Below are positions 23,631-34,627 of a stretch of DNA of 64,000 nt, in pieces. Origin of the DNA: Asterias rubens (taxonomy: Eukaryota; Echinodermata; Asteroidea; Forcipulatida; Asteriidae); the NCBI RefSeq assembly GCF_902459465.1, contig NC_047071.1, forward strand, positions 8,326,098-8,390,097, given 5' to 3'. Within the stretch, counting starts at the first letter, position 1; every line of letters begins with the position of its first letter. The position numbers and the translations under genes are program-made. The notes beneath the pieces are model-generated. The model saw nothing but the letters and a program-made list of their open reading frames with translations. It did not search any database and was not told the origin of the DNA.

Positions 23631-24600
23631 ATCTAAAATGTCAACATTTTCCCAGGCTGTAGGCCTATAGAGAGGACTACGTTCGAGGACACCCCCTCCC
23701 CAAAATACCTATCGACATAATTACTTTCAAAATTGTAGCACATCACTCTTCAAATATCAACATCTTACACACCTTTGCAAAGTCTTATATCTCCATCTCC
23801 ACCCTTTGTACTCTTTGTTTGACCATGAATAAGTTGATAACTTTGTATGGCTTTGTAAGGTGTTGGTTAGGAGCAAGCTTAGTATAGGTTTTCTCGGTCA
23901 ATTTCGGAAAATGAGCAGTCAATTTAACCTCCAAGCTATTCTATTTCGCGCGAAATCGAATGCAACTGAAAAGGGTCATTCGATTTCGTTTTATGATTAG
24001 TCAAATGTAATGTGTCATTCGACTTAACAAAATAGTCATTCAATTTAACAATAATTCATCAAAGCAGCATTCAAATTCGCAGACGCTTCTTGGGGCGTGT
24101 GTGTCACGAAAAAGAATGACGAACGCTTAATTGAACAGAGTGCTAAAGGAATTTGACTCGACTCAAAACGAAACTGAATGGCCGAATTCTGAATTTGAAA
24201 CGCAGTAACAACTGGACAGGCAAAACAGCTTTAATTCGAACGCACGAAAATGAAATTGACTGCTGGTTTGCCTAGCTTGTTGGGATGATGATTCATGTGT
24301 TGTTTGGGAGTTTCTCCACGCTCGTAAAGCTAAAATCCAATATCGAAACACTAAAAAACCGAGAAGTTATTTTAGTGTTCATGATACACATTATTTGTAA
24401 CAAAAATATTTTCCAGGAGTACTAATTGTTGTTATAAAAACAATCTTTAAATAGTATTACAAATGTTTTGATGGTTGCTAATCGTGTGTAGCAAACCACG
24501 AATGACGTCACAACCATGAAGATTTCCGTATAGTCGACACAAAGAGATCAATTAATGATGACCGCGGAAACAACTAGAATGGAGATATCGGAGTGTTGAT
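23631..24600. other. No gene seen
   Basis: Intronic AT-rich sequence. It repeatedly uses words such as cattcgattt (23940-24060), but no defined repeat could be delimited. Confidence 0.35.
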
Positions 24601-24617
24601 GAACTACGTCAATAGTA

Positions 24618-25725
24618 GCCTTTCGTCAAGGTCTTCGTGACGGAGGTAGCTATGAAGCCGTGGGGCGACTGGAACCGGAGGGGCATGGTTTCGCAACCCT
24701 CATCTTGTATCACCCTGTATCATCAAAATGTCCAATGTCGTAGTGATTTTCAATGGGGAATGTGTTCTTCTAAATCGATTCAAACCGGGAATCCTTTAAA
24801 AAAAAACATTTTTGAGGATGGCAATTCTTTACAACAGAAAAAGGGTAGCATAATTTTCAAACCCGTCAGCATACATTAAAGTCACCTGGAAGTGGTATTT
24901 TGTGAAAATAAAGCTGTTGTTCCTAAAATATGTGTTTTGATGAGTGTAATTTTGAATAAACAAATAACTGAGGTTTTAAAAAATTAGTTTACACGTTATT
25001 TACAAAATTGAAAATAAGCCCGACCCGAGAGGGCACTGTTCGTGACGTCAATCGAGGCGCGATGAATTCGTCTTTCATGTACCTTCTTCGACTTCCCCAC
25101 TATCTTGAAAAATTATTGGGATGGCGTCATGTTTTAGAAAAGAACTTTTTTCTTCATATGAAAATGTGTAGTGTATTCCGGATTCTCGAAGCACGAAGGC
25201 TCGAAGTGTTTGCTACACAGCGCTGGAAAAGACTTGCAAACTGACCCCATCTTTAGTTGTTTTGCTGCATCTAGCAGCATATTCCTGGTCGACATTGCCA
25301 GAAAAATGCAAGAAAAACCCTTTTCGAAACGTACAAACTCACGACTAGGACTTGATTGTACTTGCACGTACGTGTGTTCGATGTATTGACGTCACAAAAG
25401 GGGTAGGCGGAGTCACCCCCATACAATTTTTGTTTAACATATAAATCGTTTAAAACAATTACTCAATACAATATTTTATTGTTAAGAAACATATCTCTAA
25501 TGTTTGAAGAAAAAAATATATATTTCCAGGTGACTTTAACCTATTATACTTTGTGATTGGTTGATGTAAGCGGTTGCGTCAGCATACATTAACTATTATG
25601 CTTTGTGATTGGTTGACCTTTCAGCACTTACTTATCTGCATGGTGTTTTTAATACCTATTCCCCGGTTCCAGATGCTTTGCGGCTATGCATTCTAAGCCG
25701 CGAATGCCCCGACGAAAGGCTAAGT
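24618..25725. repeat. Larger inverted-end element around the family D MITE
   Basis: agcctttcgtc near 24618 and gacgaaaggct near 25712 are inverted. Inside them, a segment reading tagctatgaagccgtgggg then gactggaaccgg (24648) has a diverged partner at 25668 (ccggttccagatgctttgcg). The family D MITE sits within. Boundaries are uncertain. Confidence 0.4.
24876..25539. mobile_element. Family D MITE, TTAA-flanked
   Basis: TTAA at 24876-24879 and 25536-25539. The inverted ends are AGTCACCTGGAA and its complement ttccaggtgact. The flank before it (gtcagcatacaTTAA) and after it (cctattatactttgtgattg) can be rejoined to match an uninterrupted sequence at 25580-25616. That is an empty site showing that TTAA was duplicated on insertion. 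No coding capacity. Confidence 0.9.
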
Positions 25726-25870
25726 CAGTGTTGACTTACGGGTTCAATCACACTGCTTCTTTCTAGCATTAAAACAATATTCTTAAATCTTAACGAAAGC
25801 TCGTTGTCAATTAAGTAAATTTAGAGTTCCGTAAAATTTCAATTTTCACGCATATCATCGCTAAAGTCAT

Positions 25871-26786
25871 AGTTAAAGGCAGTTGACACTTTGGTAATAT
25901 TTATTAGCATAAAACCTTATAACGAGTAATGGGGGAGCGGTTGATAATATACAAATATTGACTGCTTCGAGTGCTGTGATTAAAACTATGACTCCCGATG
26001 TGATCCCCGGAGCGTTCTATTTTCTCGAGGCGATGACTCCCGATGTGATCCCCGGAGCGTTCTATTTTCCCGAGGCGAAGGGAAAATAGAACGCTCCGGG
26101 GATCACATCGGGAGTCATAGTTTTAACCATTGCACGAGTAAAAGCAGCCAATATTTTTTGTATAACACCCCAAACATTTCTAAATACTGTACTATTATGT
26201 TACAGACCGGAATGCTACAATCCACGGACGACGCGAATACAGATTGCGAAAACTTTTACTGTGCTCTGCATGTAGTGTCATGTAATCCGAAATGGTTACA
26301 GACTATTAATATATCATCCTCGTACACGCAACGGACGTCTGGGTACTGCACGCCGTGTGCTAGTCTTTCGGACTAGCGCACGGCAAATTGATGCACTATC
26401 ACACGCCCGTCGTCTAGCAAAACTAAGACATATCATGTGACGCGCTCTAAACCAATGAAAGGGCAGAATATTGGTAAGGGGTGTTATAATATAAATACAT
26501 TGTGAGAAACGGATCCTTGTGAGGTAACGTAGTTTCCGAGAAAGAAGTAATTTTCCACGAGTTTGATTTCGAGACCTCAGAATTAGATTTTAAGGTCTCG
26601 AAATCAACCATCTGAAAGCACACAACTTCGTGTGACAAGGGTGCTTTTCTTTCATTATTATCTCGCAACTTCGACGACCAATTGAGCTCAAATTTTCATA
26701 GGTATGTTATTTTATACATATGTTGAGATACACCAAGTGAGAAGACTGGTCATTGACAATTACCAATAGTGTGCAGTGTCTTTAAG
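25871..26786. mobile_element. Family A MITE, forward, interrupted
   Basis: It starts TTAA-AGGCAGTTGACACTTTGG near 25873. The family A sequence breaks off in gataatatac at about 25954 and resumes near 26490 with acattgtgagaaacggatcc. It ends ccaatagtgtgcagtgtctt-taa near 26786. About 530 bp of foreign DNA fills the gap. Confidence 0.82.
25953..26158. mobile_element. Foldback element with 39-bp perfect hairpin
   Basis: 26033-26071 (atgactcccgatgtgatccc to ttttccc) is perfectly complementary to 26080-26118, with an 8-base loop. The left arm is partly duplicated with a 45-bp period (25988 and 26033). The outer arms aatattgactgcttcgagtg and gcacgagtaaaagcagccaa also pair imperfectly. It lies within the DNA interrupting a family A MITE. 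Confidence 0.85.
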
Positions 26787-26910
26787 AATCCAATATGCTA
26801 GTAGTAAGCTCATCGGCCCCTTTCCCATTAGATTAATGTGACAATCCAGTGATCTAGTGTCCTTTTCGGTGTGATGATTTTCTACCGTTTTTGAATCATC
26901 ACTGTCTATA

Positions 26911-26970
26911 CTTGGCCCTTTTCGAAATGGCTGGGTTTTGGCTCAGGCGTAGGAACCGCCTGCCTGTTTG
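26911..26970. repeat. Dispersed repeat J, short copy
   Basis: cttggcccttttcgaaatgg, then ctgggttttggctcaggcgt. This matches only the left part of the J copies at 17278 and 21598. Confidence 0.4.
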
Positions 26971-27537
26971 AATCACAGTGTGTATTATACACAATGTCAA
27001 CATGAATTAACACAACCTACCTGACAAGTAGATACATGTTGGTGTTACCGCAATTGATACCTCAGTATGCAACGCCCAAAGTTCCATTATATAAACGATT
27101 GGCAGCTGAAGCAAAAACCGTGGTTTCAAAAAGGCTTATAATGAAAGCTCCAATAAGCGATTTGGACAGAGAAGAGAAAACAGGATTAGCAGTTGCAAAC
27201 TGCTTACCGACCAAAAAGACCTATAGTATGCACACACACAAAACTGTTAATGGCCTGATATTTTGACCCAGATAGTCTTTCATTCAATGGATAATCGACA
27301 ACACGACTCAACGGTAATTTTGTGTAACGGAAACAGTCCAGAGGAAACAAATGAAAGGAGTGAGAGGTTGCCGAAAGGACGATGAACAAACGCGAAAGAG
27401 AAAGGAGATATAATAGAGGAAGGGATCTGGTTCAACCAAAGGAGGTTGGGAACACACAAAAAAGATAAATAATATAAGATGTGAAGAGGGAGAACAAGTA
27501 ATTTATTTATGAGACAGAGGGGGGTTGTAATTTGGGA
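26971..27537. other. No gene seen
   Basis: Intronic. A 76-codon plus-strand frame (27036-27266) has no recognisable domain and was not called. Confidence 0.35.
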
Positions 27538-27937
27538 TTAAAGACACTGGATACTATTGGTAATTGTCAAAGTCAGTCTTCTCACCTGGTGTATCTCAAC
27601 ATATGCATAAAATAACAAACAGGTATGTGAATGAGCTCAATTGGTCGTCGAAATTGCGAGATAATAATAAAAGAAGAAAAAAAAACACCCTTGTAACACG
27701 AAGCTGTGTGCTTTCATATGCTTGATTTCGAGACCTCAAAAACTAACCGAGGTCTCGAAATCAAACTCGTGGACAATTACTTCTTTTTTGGAAACTACGT
27801 TACTTCAGAGGGAGCCGTTTTTCACAATGTTTTATTCTTAACAGCTGCTGCAGAGCTCCCCATTACTCGTTATACCAAGTAAGGTGTTATGCTAATAGCT
27901 ATTTTGAGTAATTACCAATAGTGTCCACTGCCTTTAA
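27538..27937. mobile_element. Family A MITE, reverse
   Basis: TTAA at 27538-27541 and 27934-27937. It starts AGACACTGGATACTATTGG and ends ccaatagtgtccactgcctt. The central palindrome tttcgagacctc / gaggtctcgaaa is present. It ends about 70 bp before the left edge of the U3 array. Confidence 0.92.
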
Positions 27938-28398
27938 AAAGAGCTCTGCTCTCCCAATTCGGCTCGTTATGCGAATTGCTTTACACCGTGTTTTAGAATA
28001 AAACTAGGTGGACAACTTCCGAGAATGGTCAGGTTCTAATCGCACTTGAGAATAGTACCAGTGAGGGTAGAATTTGCGAAGGAGACTAGACCACATGCAA
28101 GTAACTCACGCCCCTGATGTGGTTAATATTCATAATCATGACCCTTGAACCAGCACAGAATTATATTTCTTCAAGCAGTGAAAAAATATCGACTTATGTT
28201 TTTCCTTCACAAATATGACAATATTATTTAAAACAATGATGTTTTCGTGTAGTGCAATTGTTATGTTTTATTCGTGGTCGGGAAAAGTATATTTCATGGA
28301 TGTATTCAGAATCGTAATTTCTAAGTTTGAAAATTTACCACAGTGGCTGTAACGTGAGTGATGAAGCTAGTCTTGTTTCGCAATTGCAATTTATCAGT

Positions 28399-28621
28399 AA
28401 GATCATACTTTTAGGGATCATTTCTATAGTGTGTTTCTTCTCTCACGAATGCACATTAGACCAACATACGCGAACCACGATGATGAGTCGCAGTGTTCCT
28501 CTCTGAGCGCGAAGCGGATCCGAGGCGTCACCCTCTTGAGGCTGTCTTGCTGAGGATCATTGATGAACGTTCCTCCTTCCCGTTAGAGGCAGTTGGAGGA
28601 GAGGAACACATTCTGAGTGGT
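28399..28621 (+). ncRNA. U3 snoRNA, copy 1
   Basis: The 223-bp transcript starts aagatcatac and ends ctgagtggt. U3 is a box C/D snoRNA that base-pairs with the 5' external spacer and 18S region of pre-rRNA and directs early cleavages in the nucleolus. Box A (agggatcatttctatagt), C' (gatgatga), box B (gagcgcgaagc), box C (attgatgaacgttc) and box D (tctgagtgg) are all present in the order of vertebrate U3. This copy has gtgtgttt after box A, like human U3, where most others have gtatgttt. It also has cgaagcggatccgag in the stem after box B. The downstream gtttattaaaataaagatag resembles the snRNA 3' box. Confidence 0.93.
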
Positions 28622-29843
28622 TTGTGATCTCGTGAGAACCAAAGGGTTTATTAAAATAAAGATAGATACAATTAATGTTATGGAACTCTACAAATAATAT
28701 CGTTACGTCACCAATGTGAACACGCTTCACCTTTAATCAGTTTGTCGTAATCAACTTGTACTTATAATTAGGGAGTTTTCGTTTTTGACGACGGATGGTT
28801 CCGCGATGGTGAAAACGAAACATCGAGTTTTGTGCCCTCAACTTCTACGACAGTACCTGTGAAATACATATGGACCCCCATTTCAGTAAGCCAAGTGTTT
28901 TATTGATTACTGATAGCAATGGTTATTGTCTGTACTGATCTATTGCTGCATCAAAAGAGTTACTCGCTAAAATGGCGTCCAGTGCACATTTCACATTTCA
29001 GCAAAAATTCCCCGCTTGCGCCTTTGGCTCTCAACAGTGAGACTGTGCATTGTAGCAAAAAGAGGTACAGATCACAATCTCAATTTTGTGTCAATTTGTC
29101 GATACAATTGTACCCTTATGCCTTTAACCGTTGCATTTTTCTTCGTATTAAACAGTCTTCAGCACCCTAGATCAATCCTGCATGATTATGGCGCTTGGTA
29201 AATGTTGGTGCTGTTATTATTGTAAGCTTTCTTGTTACAAACATAAATTATGTAGTACAGCATGCTATACCCACTTATTCATAAACTTGGCTTATGATAA
29301 CTAACTTGTATTAAAAATGAAGATATAATTCGTATAAGAGCTCATTTGCTGAACAAAATGCTGTTTTGTTGGACAATGTGTTTCGTCGAGGCAGTTTGGA
29401 TGCCACCGTTTAGTTGGCCTACCAGAGATGCACTGGACAACTTGCGGAAATGGCCAGGTTCTAATACCACCGTAATTGGGAGTAGTACCAGTGGGAGAAG
29501 TACCAGTGCGGGTACAATTTGAAATGGAGACTAGACCACATGTAAAAAAGTCAAGCCCCTTATGTGGTTAATATTCACAATCATGACCCTTCAATCAGCA
29601 CAGAATTATGTTTTGTGCCGCTGCAGTGAAAATATATCGACTGATTTTTTTTTCTTAACAAATATGACAATATATCAAACAGCGTTGTTTTCCTGTAGTA
29701 CAGTTTATTGTCATGTTTTGTTTTTGGAAAATTATAACTAACGAACGTTTTAAGAATCGTAATTTCTGAGTTTGAAAATTTACCACAGTGGCTGTAACGT
29801 GAATGATGAAGCTAGTCTCGTTTCGCAATTGCAACCAAACAGT

Positions 29844-30066
29844 AAGATCATACTTTTAGGGATCATTTCTATAGTATGTTTCTTCTCTCACGAATGCACA
29901 TTTGACCAACATACGCAAACCACGATGATGAGTCGTAGTGTTCCTCTCTGAGCGCGAAACGGGTCCGAGGCGTCACCCTCTTCGGGGTGTCTTGCTGAGG
30001 ATCATTGATGAACGTTCCTCCTACCCGTTAGAGGCAGTTGGAGGTGAGGAACACATTCTGAGTGGT
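29844..30066 (+). ncRNA. U3 snoRNA, copy 2
   Basis: 223 bp with complete boxes A, C', B, C and D. Box B is followed by an a-for-g change (gagcgcgaaacggg), shared with copies 3-5. The apical stem reads accctcttcggggtg. The spacing to copy 3 is 928 bp. Confidence 0.95.
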
Positions 30067-30710
30067 TTGCGACCTCGTGAGAACAAAATTTATTCAAATA
30101 AAGATAGTTATAATCAATGTTACGGGCGCTTGATAAATGTTGGTGTAATGTTGTTACGAACCTATCCAACTATTTGAACAAAGCAATGTAGTACACACCA
30201 TGATATACCCATACTATCATGATGTATAATAACTTAAAGAAATAAAGATATATTCGTATAATAAAGAACTAAGCTCAATTGCTGAACAAAAGGCTGTTTT
30301 GGTGGAGAATGTGTTTCGTCAGGGTCCTTTAGATGCCATCGTTTCGTAGGCCGACCAAAGATGTTGATTCAAGTCCTGTTCTCGTGCGAGAGGTCCCTAA
30401 AGCATACATAAACAATAGTTTTCTGGCGATGACATGGGATTGGGACTTGAGTCAAGTCTAACCAAAGATGTGCTATAGGGAGTAATACCAGTGGGAGTTG
30501 TACCAGTGAGGGTTTGAGAAGGAGACTAGACCATTTTATTTTTTAAGCAGTGAAAATATATCGGCTCATGATTTTCCTTATAAATATCACAATACTATTT
30601 AAAACAGTGATGCTTTCTTGTAGTACAATATTGTTATGTTTTATTTGTGGATGGGAAACGTATAATTCACGGATGTTTTCCGAATCGTACTTTCTAAGTT
30701 TGAAAATTTA

Positions 30711-30739
30711 CCACAGTGGCTGTAACGTGAGTGATGAAG
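30711..30739 (+). promoter_or_regulatory. Conserved U3 upstream block (PSE candidate)
   Basis: The block ccacagtggctgtaacgtga followed by gtgatgaag occupies -61 to -33 relative to the predicted U3 5' end. It starts exactly 61 bp upstream in all nine copies (28338, 29783, 30711, 31639, 32567, 33495, 37022, 38524, 40022), while flanking DNA varies. Metazoan U3 and spliceosomal snRNA genes use a proximal sequence element near -55 to recruit SNAPc and RNA polymerase II. The assignment to PSE is by position only, because the motif differs among phyla. Confidence 0.7.
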
Positions 30740-30771
30740 CTAGTCTTGTTTCGCAATTGCAACCAAACAGT

Positions 30772-30994
30772 AAGATCATACTTTTAGGGATCATTTCTAT
30801 AGTATGTTTCTTCTTTTACGAATGCACATTTGACCAACATACGCAAACCACGATGATGAGTCGTAGTGTTCCTCTCTGAGCGCGAAACGGGTCCGAGGCG
30901 TCACCCTTTTCGGGGTGTCTTGCTGAGGATCATTGATGAACGTTCCTCCTACCCGTTAGAGGCAGTTGGAGGTGAGGAACACATTCTGAGTGGT
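30772..30994 (+). ncRNA. U3 snoRNA, copy 3
   Basis: 223 bp. Box A lies at residues about 14-32, C' at 81-88, box B at 107-116, box C at 160-174 and box D at 214-221 of the transcript. The apical stem has ccttttcgggg, shared with copies 4 and 5. First of three copies that look identical over the whole 928-bp unit. Confidence 0.95.
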
Positions 30995-31009
30995 TTGCGA
31001 CCTCGTGAG

Positions 31010-31036
31010 AACAAAATTTATTCAAATAAAGATAGT
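31010..31036 (+). terminator. Putative snRNA-type 3' box after U3 copy 3
   Basis: aacaaaatttattcaaataaagatag begins about 16 bp after the end of U3. It resembles the metazoan 3' box consensus GTTT-N-AAARNNAGA, which directs Integrator cleavage of snRNA-type transcripts. The version after copy 1 (28646-28665, gtttattaaaataaagatag) is the closest to consensus. The same block follows copies 2-5, 7 and 8. It is weaker after copy 6 and absent after copy 9. Confidence 0.5.
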
Positions 31037-31699
31037 TATAATCAATGTTACGGGCGCTTGATAAATGTTGGTGTAATGTTGTTACGAACCTATCCAACTA
31101 TTTGAACAAAGCAATGTAGTACACACCATGATATACCCATACTATCATGATGTATAATAACTTAAAGAAATAAAGATATATTCGTATAATAAAGAACTAA
31201 GCTCAATTGCTGAACAAAAGGCTGTTTTGGTGGAGAATGTGTTTCGTCAGGGTCCTTTAGATGCCATCGTTTCGTAGGCCGACCAAAGATGTTGATTCAA
31301 GTCCTGTTCTCGTGCGAGAGGTCCCTAAAGCATACATAAACAATAGTTTTCTGGCGATGACATGGGATTGGGACTTGAGTCAAGTCTAACCAAAGATGTG
31401 CTATAGGGAGTAATACCAGTGGGAGTTGTACCAGTGAGGGTTTGAGAAGGAGACTAGACCATTTTATTTTTTAAGCAGTGAAAATATATCGGCTCATGAT
31501 TTTCCTTATAAATATCACAATACTATTTAAAACAGTGATGCTTTCTTGTAGTACAATATTGTTATGTTTTATTTGTGGATGGGAAACGTATAATTCACGG
31601 ATGTTTTCCGAATCGTACTTTCTAAGTTTGAAAATTTACCACAGTGGCTGTAACGTGAGTGATGAAGCTAGTCTTGTTTCGCAATTGCAACCAAACAGT

Positions 31700-31922
31700 A
31701 AGATCATACTTTTAGGGATCATTTCTATAGTATGTTTCTTCTTTTACGAATGCACATTTGACCAACATACGCAAACCACGATGATGAGTCGTAGTGTTCC
31801 TCTCTGAGCGCGAAACGGGTCCGAGGCGTCACCCTTTTCGGGGTGTCTTGCTGAGGATCATTGATGAACGTTCCTCCTACCCGTTAGAGGCAGTTGGAGG
31901 TGAGGAACACATTCTGAGTGGT
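31700..31922 (+). ncRNA. U3 snoRNA, copy 4
   Basis: 223 bp. It appears identical to copy 3, including its upstream and downstream spacer. All boxes are intact. Confidence 0.95.
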
Positions 31923-32627
31923 TTGCGACCTCGTGAGAACAAAATTTATTCAAATAAAGATAGTTATAATCAATGTTACGGGCGCTTGATAAATGTTGGT
32001 GTAATGTTGTTACGAACCTATCCAACTATTTGAACAAAGCAATGTAGTACACACCATGATATACCCATACTATCATGATGTATAATAACTTAAAGAAATA
32101 AAGATATATTCGTATAATAAAGAACTAAGCTCAATTGCTGAACAAAAGGCTGTTTTGGTGGAGAATGTGTTTCGTCAGGGTCCTTTAGATGCCATCGTTT
32201 CGTAGGCCGACCAAAGATGTTGATTCAAGTCCTGTTCTCGTGCGAGAGGTCCCTAAAGCATACATAAACAATAGTTTTCTGGCGATGACATGGGATTGGG
32301 ACTTGAGTCAAGTCTAACCAAAGATGTGCTATAGGGAGTAATACCAGTGGGAGTTGTACCAGTGAGGGTTTGAGAAGGAGACTAGACCATTTTATTTTTT
32401 AAGCAGTGAAAATATATCGGCTCATGATTTTCCTTATAAATATCACAATACTATTTAAAACAGTGATGCTTTCTTGTAGTACAATATTGTTATGTTTTAT
32501 TTGTGGATGGGAAACGTATAATTCACGGATGTTTTCCGAATCGTACTTTCTAAGTTTGAAAATTTACCACAGTGGCTGTAACGTGAGTGATGAAGCTAGT
32601 CTTGTTTCGCAATTGCAACCAAACAGT

Positions 32628-32850
32628 AAGATCATACTTTTAGGGATCATTTCTATAGTATGTTTCTTCTTTTACGAATGCACATTTGACCAACATACGC
32701 AAACCACGATGATGAGTCGTAGTGTTCCTCTCTGAGCGCGAAACGGGTCCGAGGCGTCACCCTTTTCGGGGTGTCTTGCTGAGGATCATTGATGAACGTT
32801 CCTCCTACCCGTTAGAGGCAGTTGGAGGTGAGGAACACATTCTGAGTGGT
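32628..32850 (+). ncRNA. U3 snoRNA, copy 5
   Basis: 223 bp. It appears identical to copies 3 and 4, with boxes intact. It is followed by the last 928-bp interval. Confidence 0.95.
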
Positions 32851-33555
32851 TTGCGACCTCGTGAGAACAAAATTTATTCAAATAAAGATAGTTATAATCA
32901 ATGTTACGGGCGCTTGATAAATGTTGGTGTAATGTTGTTACGAACCTATCCAACTATTTGAACAAAGCAATGTAGTACACACCATGATATACCCATACTA
33001 TCATGATGTATAATAACTTAAAGAAATAAAGATATATTCGTATAATAAAGAACTAAGCTCAATTGCTGAACAAAAGGCTGTTTTGGTGGAGAATGTGTTT
33101 CGTCAGGGTCCTTTAGATGCCATCGTTTCGTAGGCCGACCAAAGATGTTGATTCAAGTCCTGTTCTCGTGCGAGAGGTCCCTAAAGCATACATAAACAAT
33201 AGTTTTCTGGCGATGACATGGGATTGGGACTTGAGTCAAGTCTAACCAAAGATGTGCTATAGGGAGTAATACCAGTGGGAGTTGTACCAGTGAGGGTTTG
33301 AGAAGGAGACTAGACCATTTTATTTTTTAAGCAGTGAAAATATATCGGCTCATGATTTTCCTTATAAATATCACAATACTATTTAAAACAGTGATGCTTT
33401 CTTGTAGTACAATATTGTTATGTTTTATTTGTGGATGGGAAACGTATAATTCACGGATGTTTTCCGAATCGTACTTTCTAAGTTTGAAAATTTACCACAG
33501 TGGCTGTAACGTGAGTGATGAAGCTAGTCTTGTTTCGCAATTGCAACCAAACAGT

Positions 33556-33778
33556 AAGATCATACTTTTAGGGATCATTTCTATAGTATGTTTCTTCTTT
33601 TACGAATGCACATTTGACCAACATACGCGAACCACGATGATGAGTCGCAGTGTTCCTCTCTGAGCGCGAAGCGGGTCCGAGGCGTCACCCTCTTGAGGGT
33701 GTCTTGCTGAGGATCATTGATGAACGTTCTTCCTACCCGTTAGAGGCAGTTGGAGGAGAGGAACACATTCTGAGTGGT
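33556..33778 (+). ncRNA. U3 snoRNA, copy 6
   Basis: 223 bp. The upstream region and the 5' part match copies 3-5. From cgcgaaccacgatgatgagt onward it switches to the type of copy 1 (gagcgcgaagcgg, tgagggtgtc, gaggagagg). The unit therefore looks like a recombinant between two U3 types. The downstream 3' box is weaker (aggttaataaaataaatttg). Confidence 0.94.
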
Positions 33779-34060
33779 TTGCGATCTCGGGACAACCAAA
33801 AGGTTAATAAAATAAATTTGGTTACAGTCAAATGAAGATATTCAACAAGTCACCAGTCTATTTTCTTCGTCCATGGTGATACTTAGAATTGAGGAGTGTT
33901 CGTTTAGGACGACGGATGGTTTTGCGAAGGTGAAAACGACACATGGAGTTTTGTGCGCATGCGTTGACTTTGAGGACGGTCCGTCTCCAATTTCATCGAC
34001 AGTACCTTTGAAATACACATGGACCACCATTTCAGTAAGCAAAATGTTTTATTGATCATT

Positions 34061-34291
34061 GGGTGCGTTCGTTAAGCTTCCCTGGGTCGACCCGGTCTAC
34101 CCCGTTGCGTTCGAAAAGCTTTGGCGTCATTCCAGGGGCTCACCCGGGTCAGCCCCCAGTGCCCTGCTTGTGGAGTGGGTCACGATAAACGAAAGGTTGA
34201 GTGATAGTTCGTTTAGCTCTTGTCAGGGGCTCACCCGAGCGTATTAGTGAGCACCGCAGGGTCGACTCAGGGAAGCTAATCGAACGCACCC
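34061..34291. mobile_element. GGGTGCG MITE in the U3 spacer
   Basis: 231 bp with inverted ends GGGTGCGTTCGTTAAGCTTC and the complement, flanked by ATT (34058-34060, 34292-34294). Other units show the empty site (gatcattgatagc). The ends resemble Harbinger-type elements from memory, and a 3-bp duplication fits that superfamily. No coding capacity. Confidence 0.85.
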
Positions 34292-34607
34292 ATTAATAGC
34301 AATGGTATTGTCTGTACTGATCTATTGCTGCATCAAAATAGTTGCTCGCTAAAATGGCGTCCAGTGCATACTTCACATTATCAGCCCGAATTCCCCGCTT
34401 GCCCCTTCGGCGCTCAATAATCAGACTATTCGTTATAGTATAACGAGGTACAGATCACAATTTCAATTTTGTGTCAATTTGTCGATACCCTTTAGCTTTT
34501 AACCATTGTCATTGTCTTGGTACTAAACAGTGTTCAGCACCATAGAGGAAGCCTGCATGAATAGGGCTTTATATACATTAGTGTTTTGTTATTACTAAAA
34601 GCTTTAT

Positions 34608-34627
34608 ATTAATAAGATAAATTAATA
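34608..34627. repeat. Target-site duplication, left of Penelope-like element
   Basis: attaataagataaattaata here and at 36501-36520 are identical 20-bp direct repeats bounding the element. Confidence 0.85.

Noticed and set aside
29938-33835. Repeated open frames of 79, 109 and 61 codons in the tandem units, identical between units.
   Set aside because: They start inside or overlap U3 RNA genes and their promoters. The repetition comes from the tandem units, and the frames contain no known domain.
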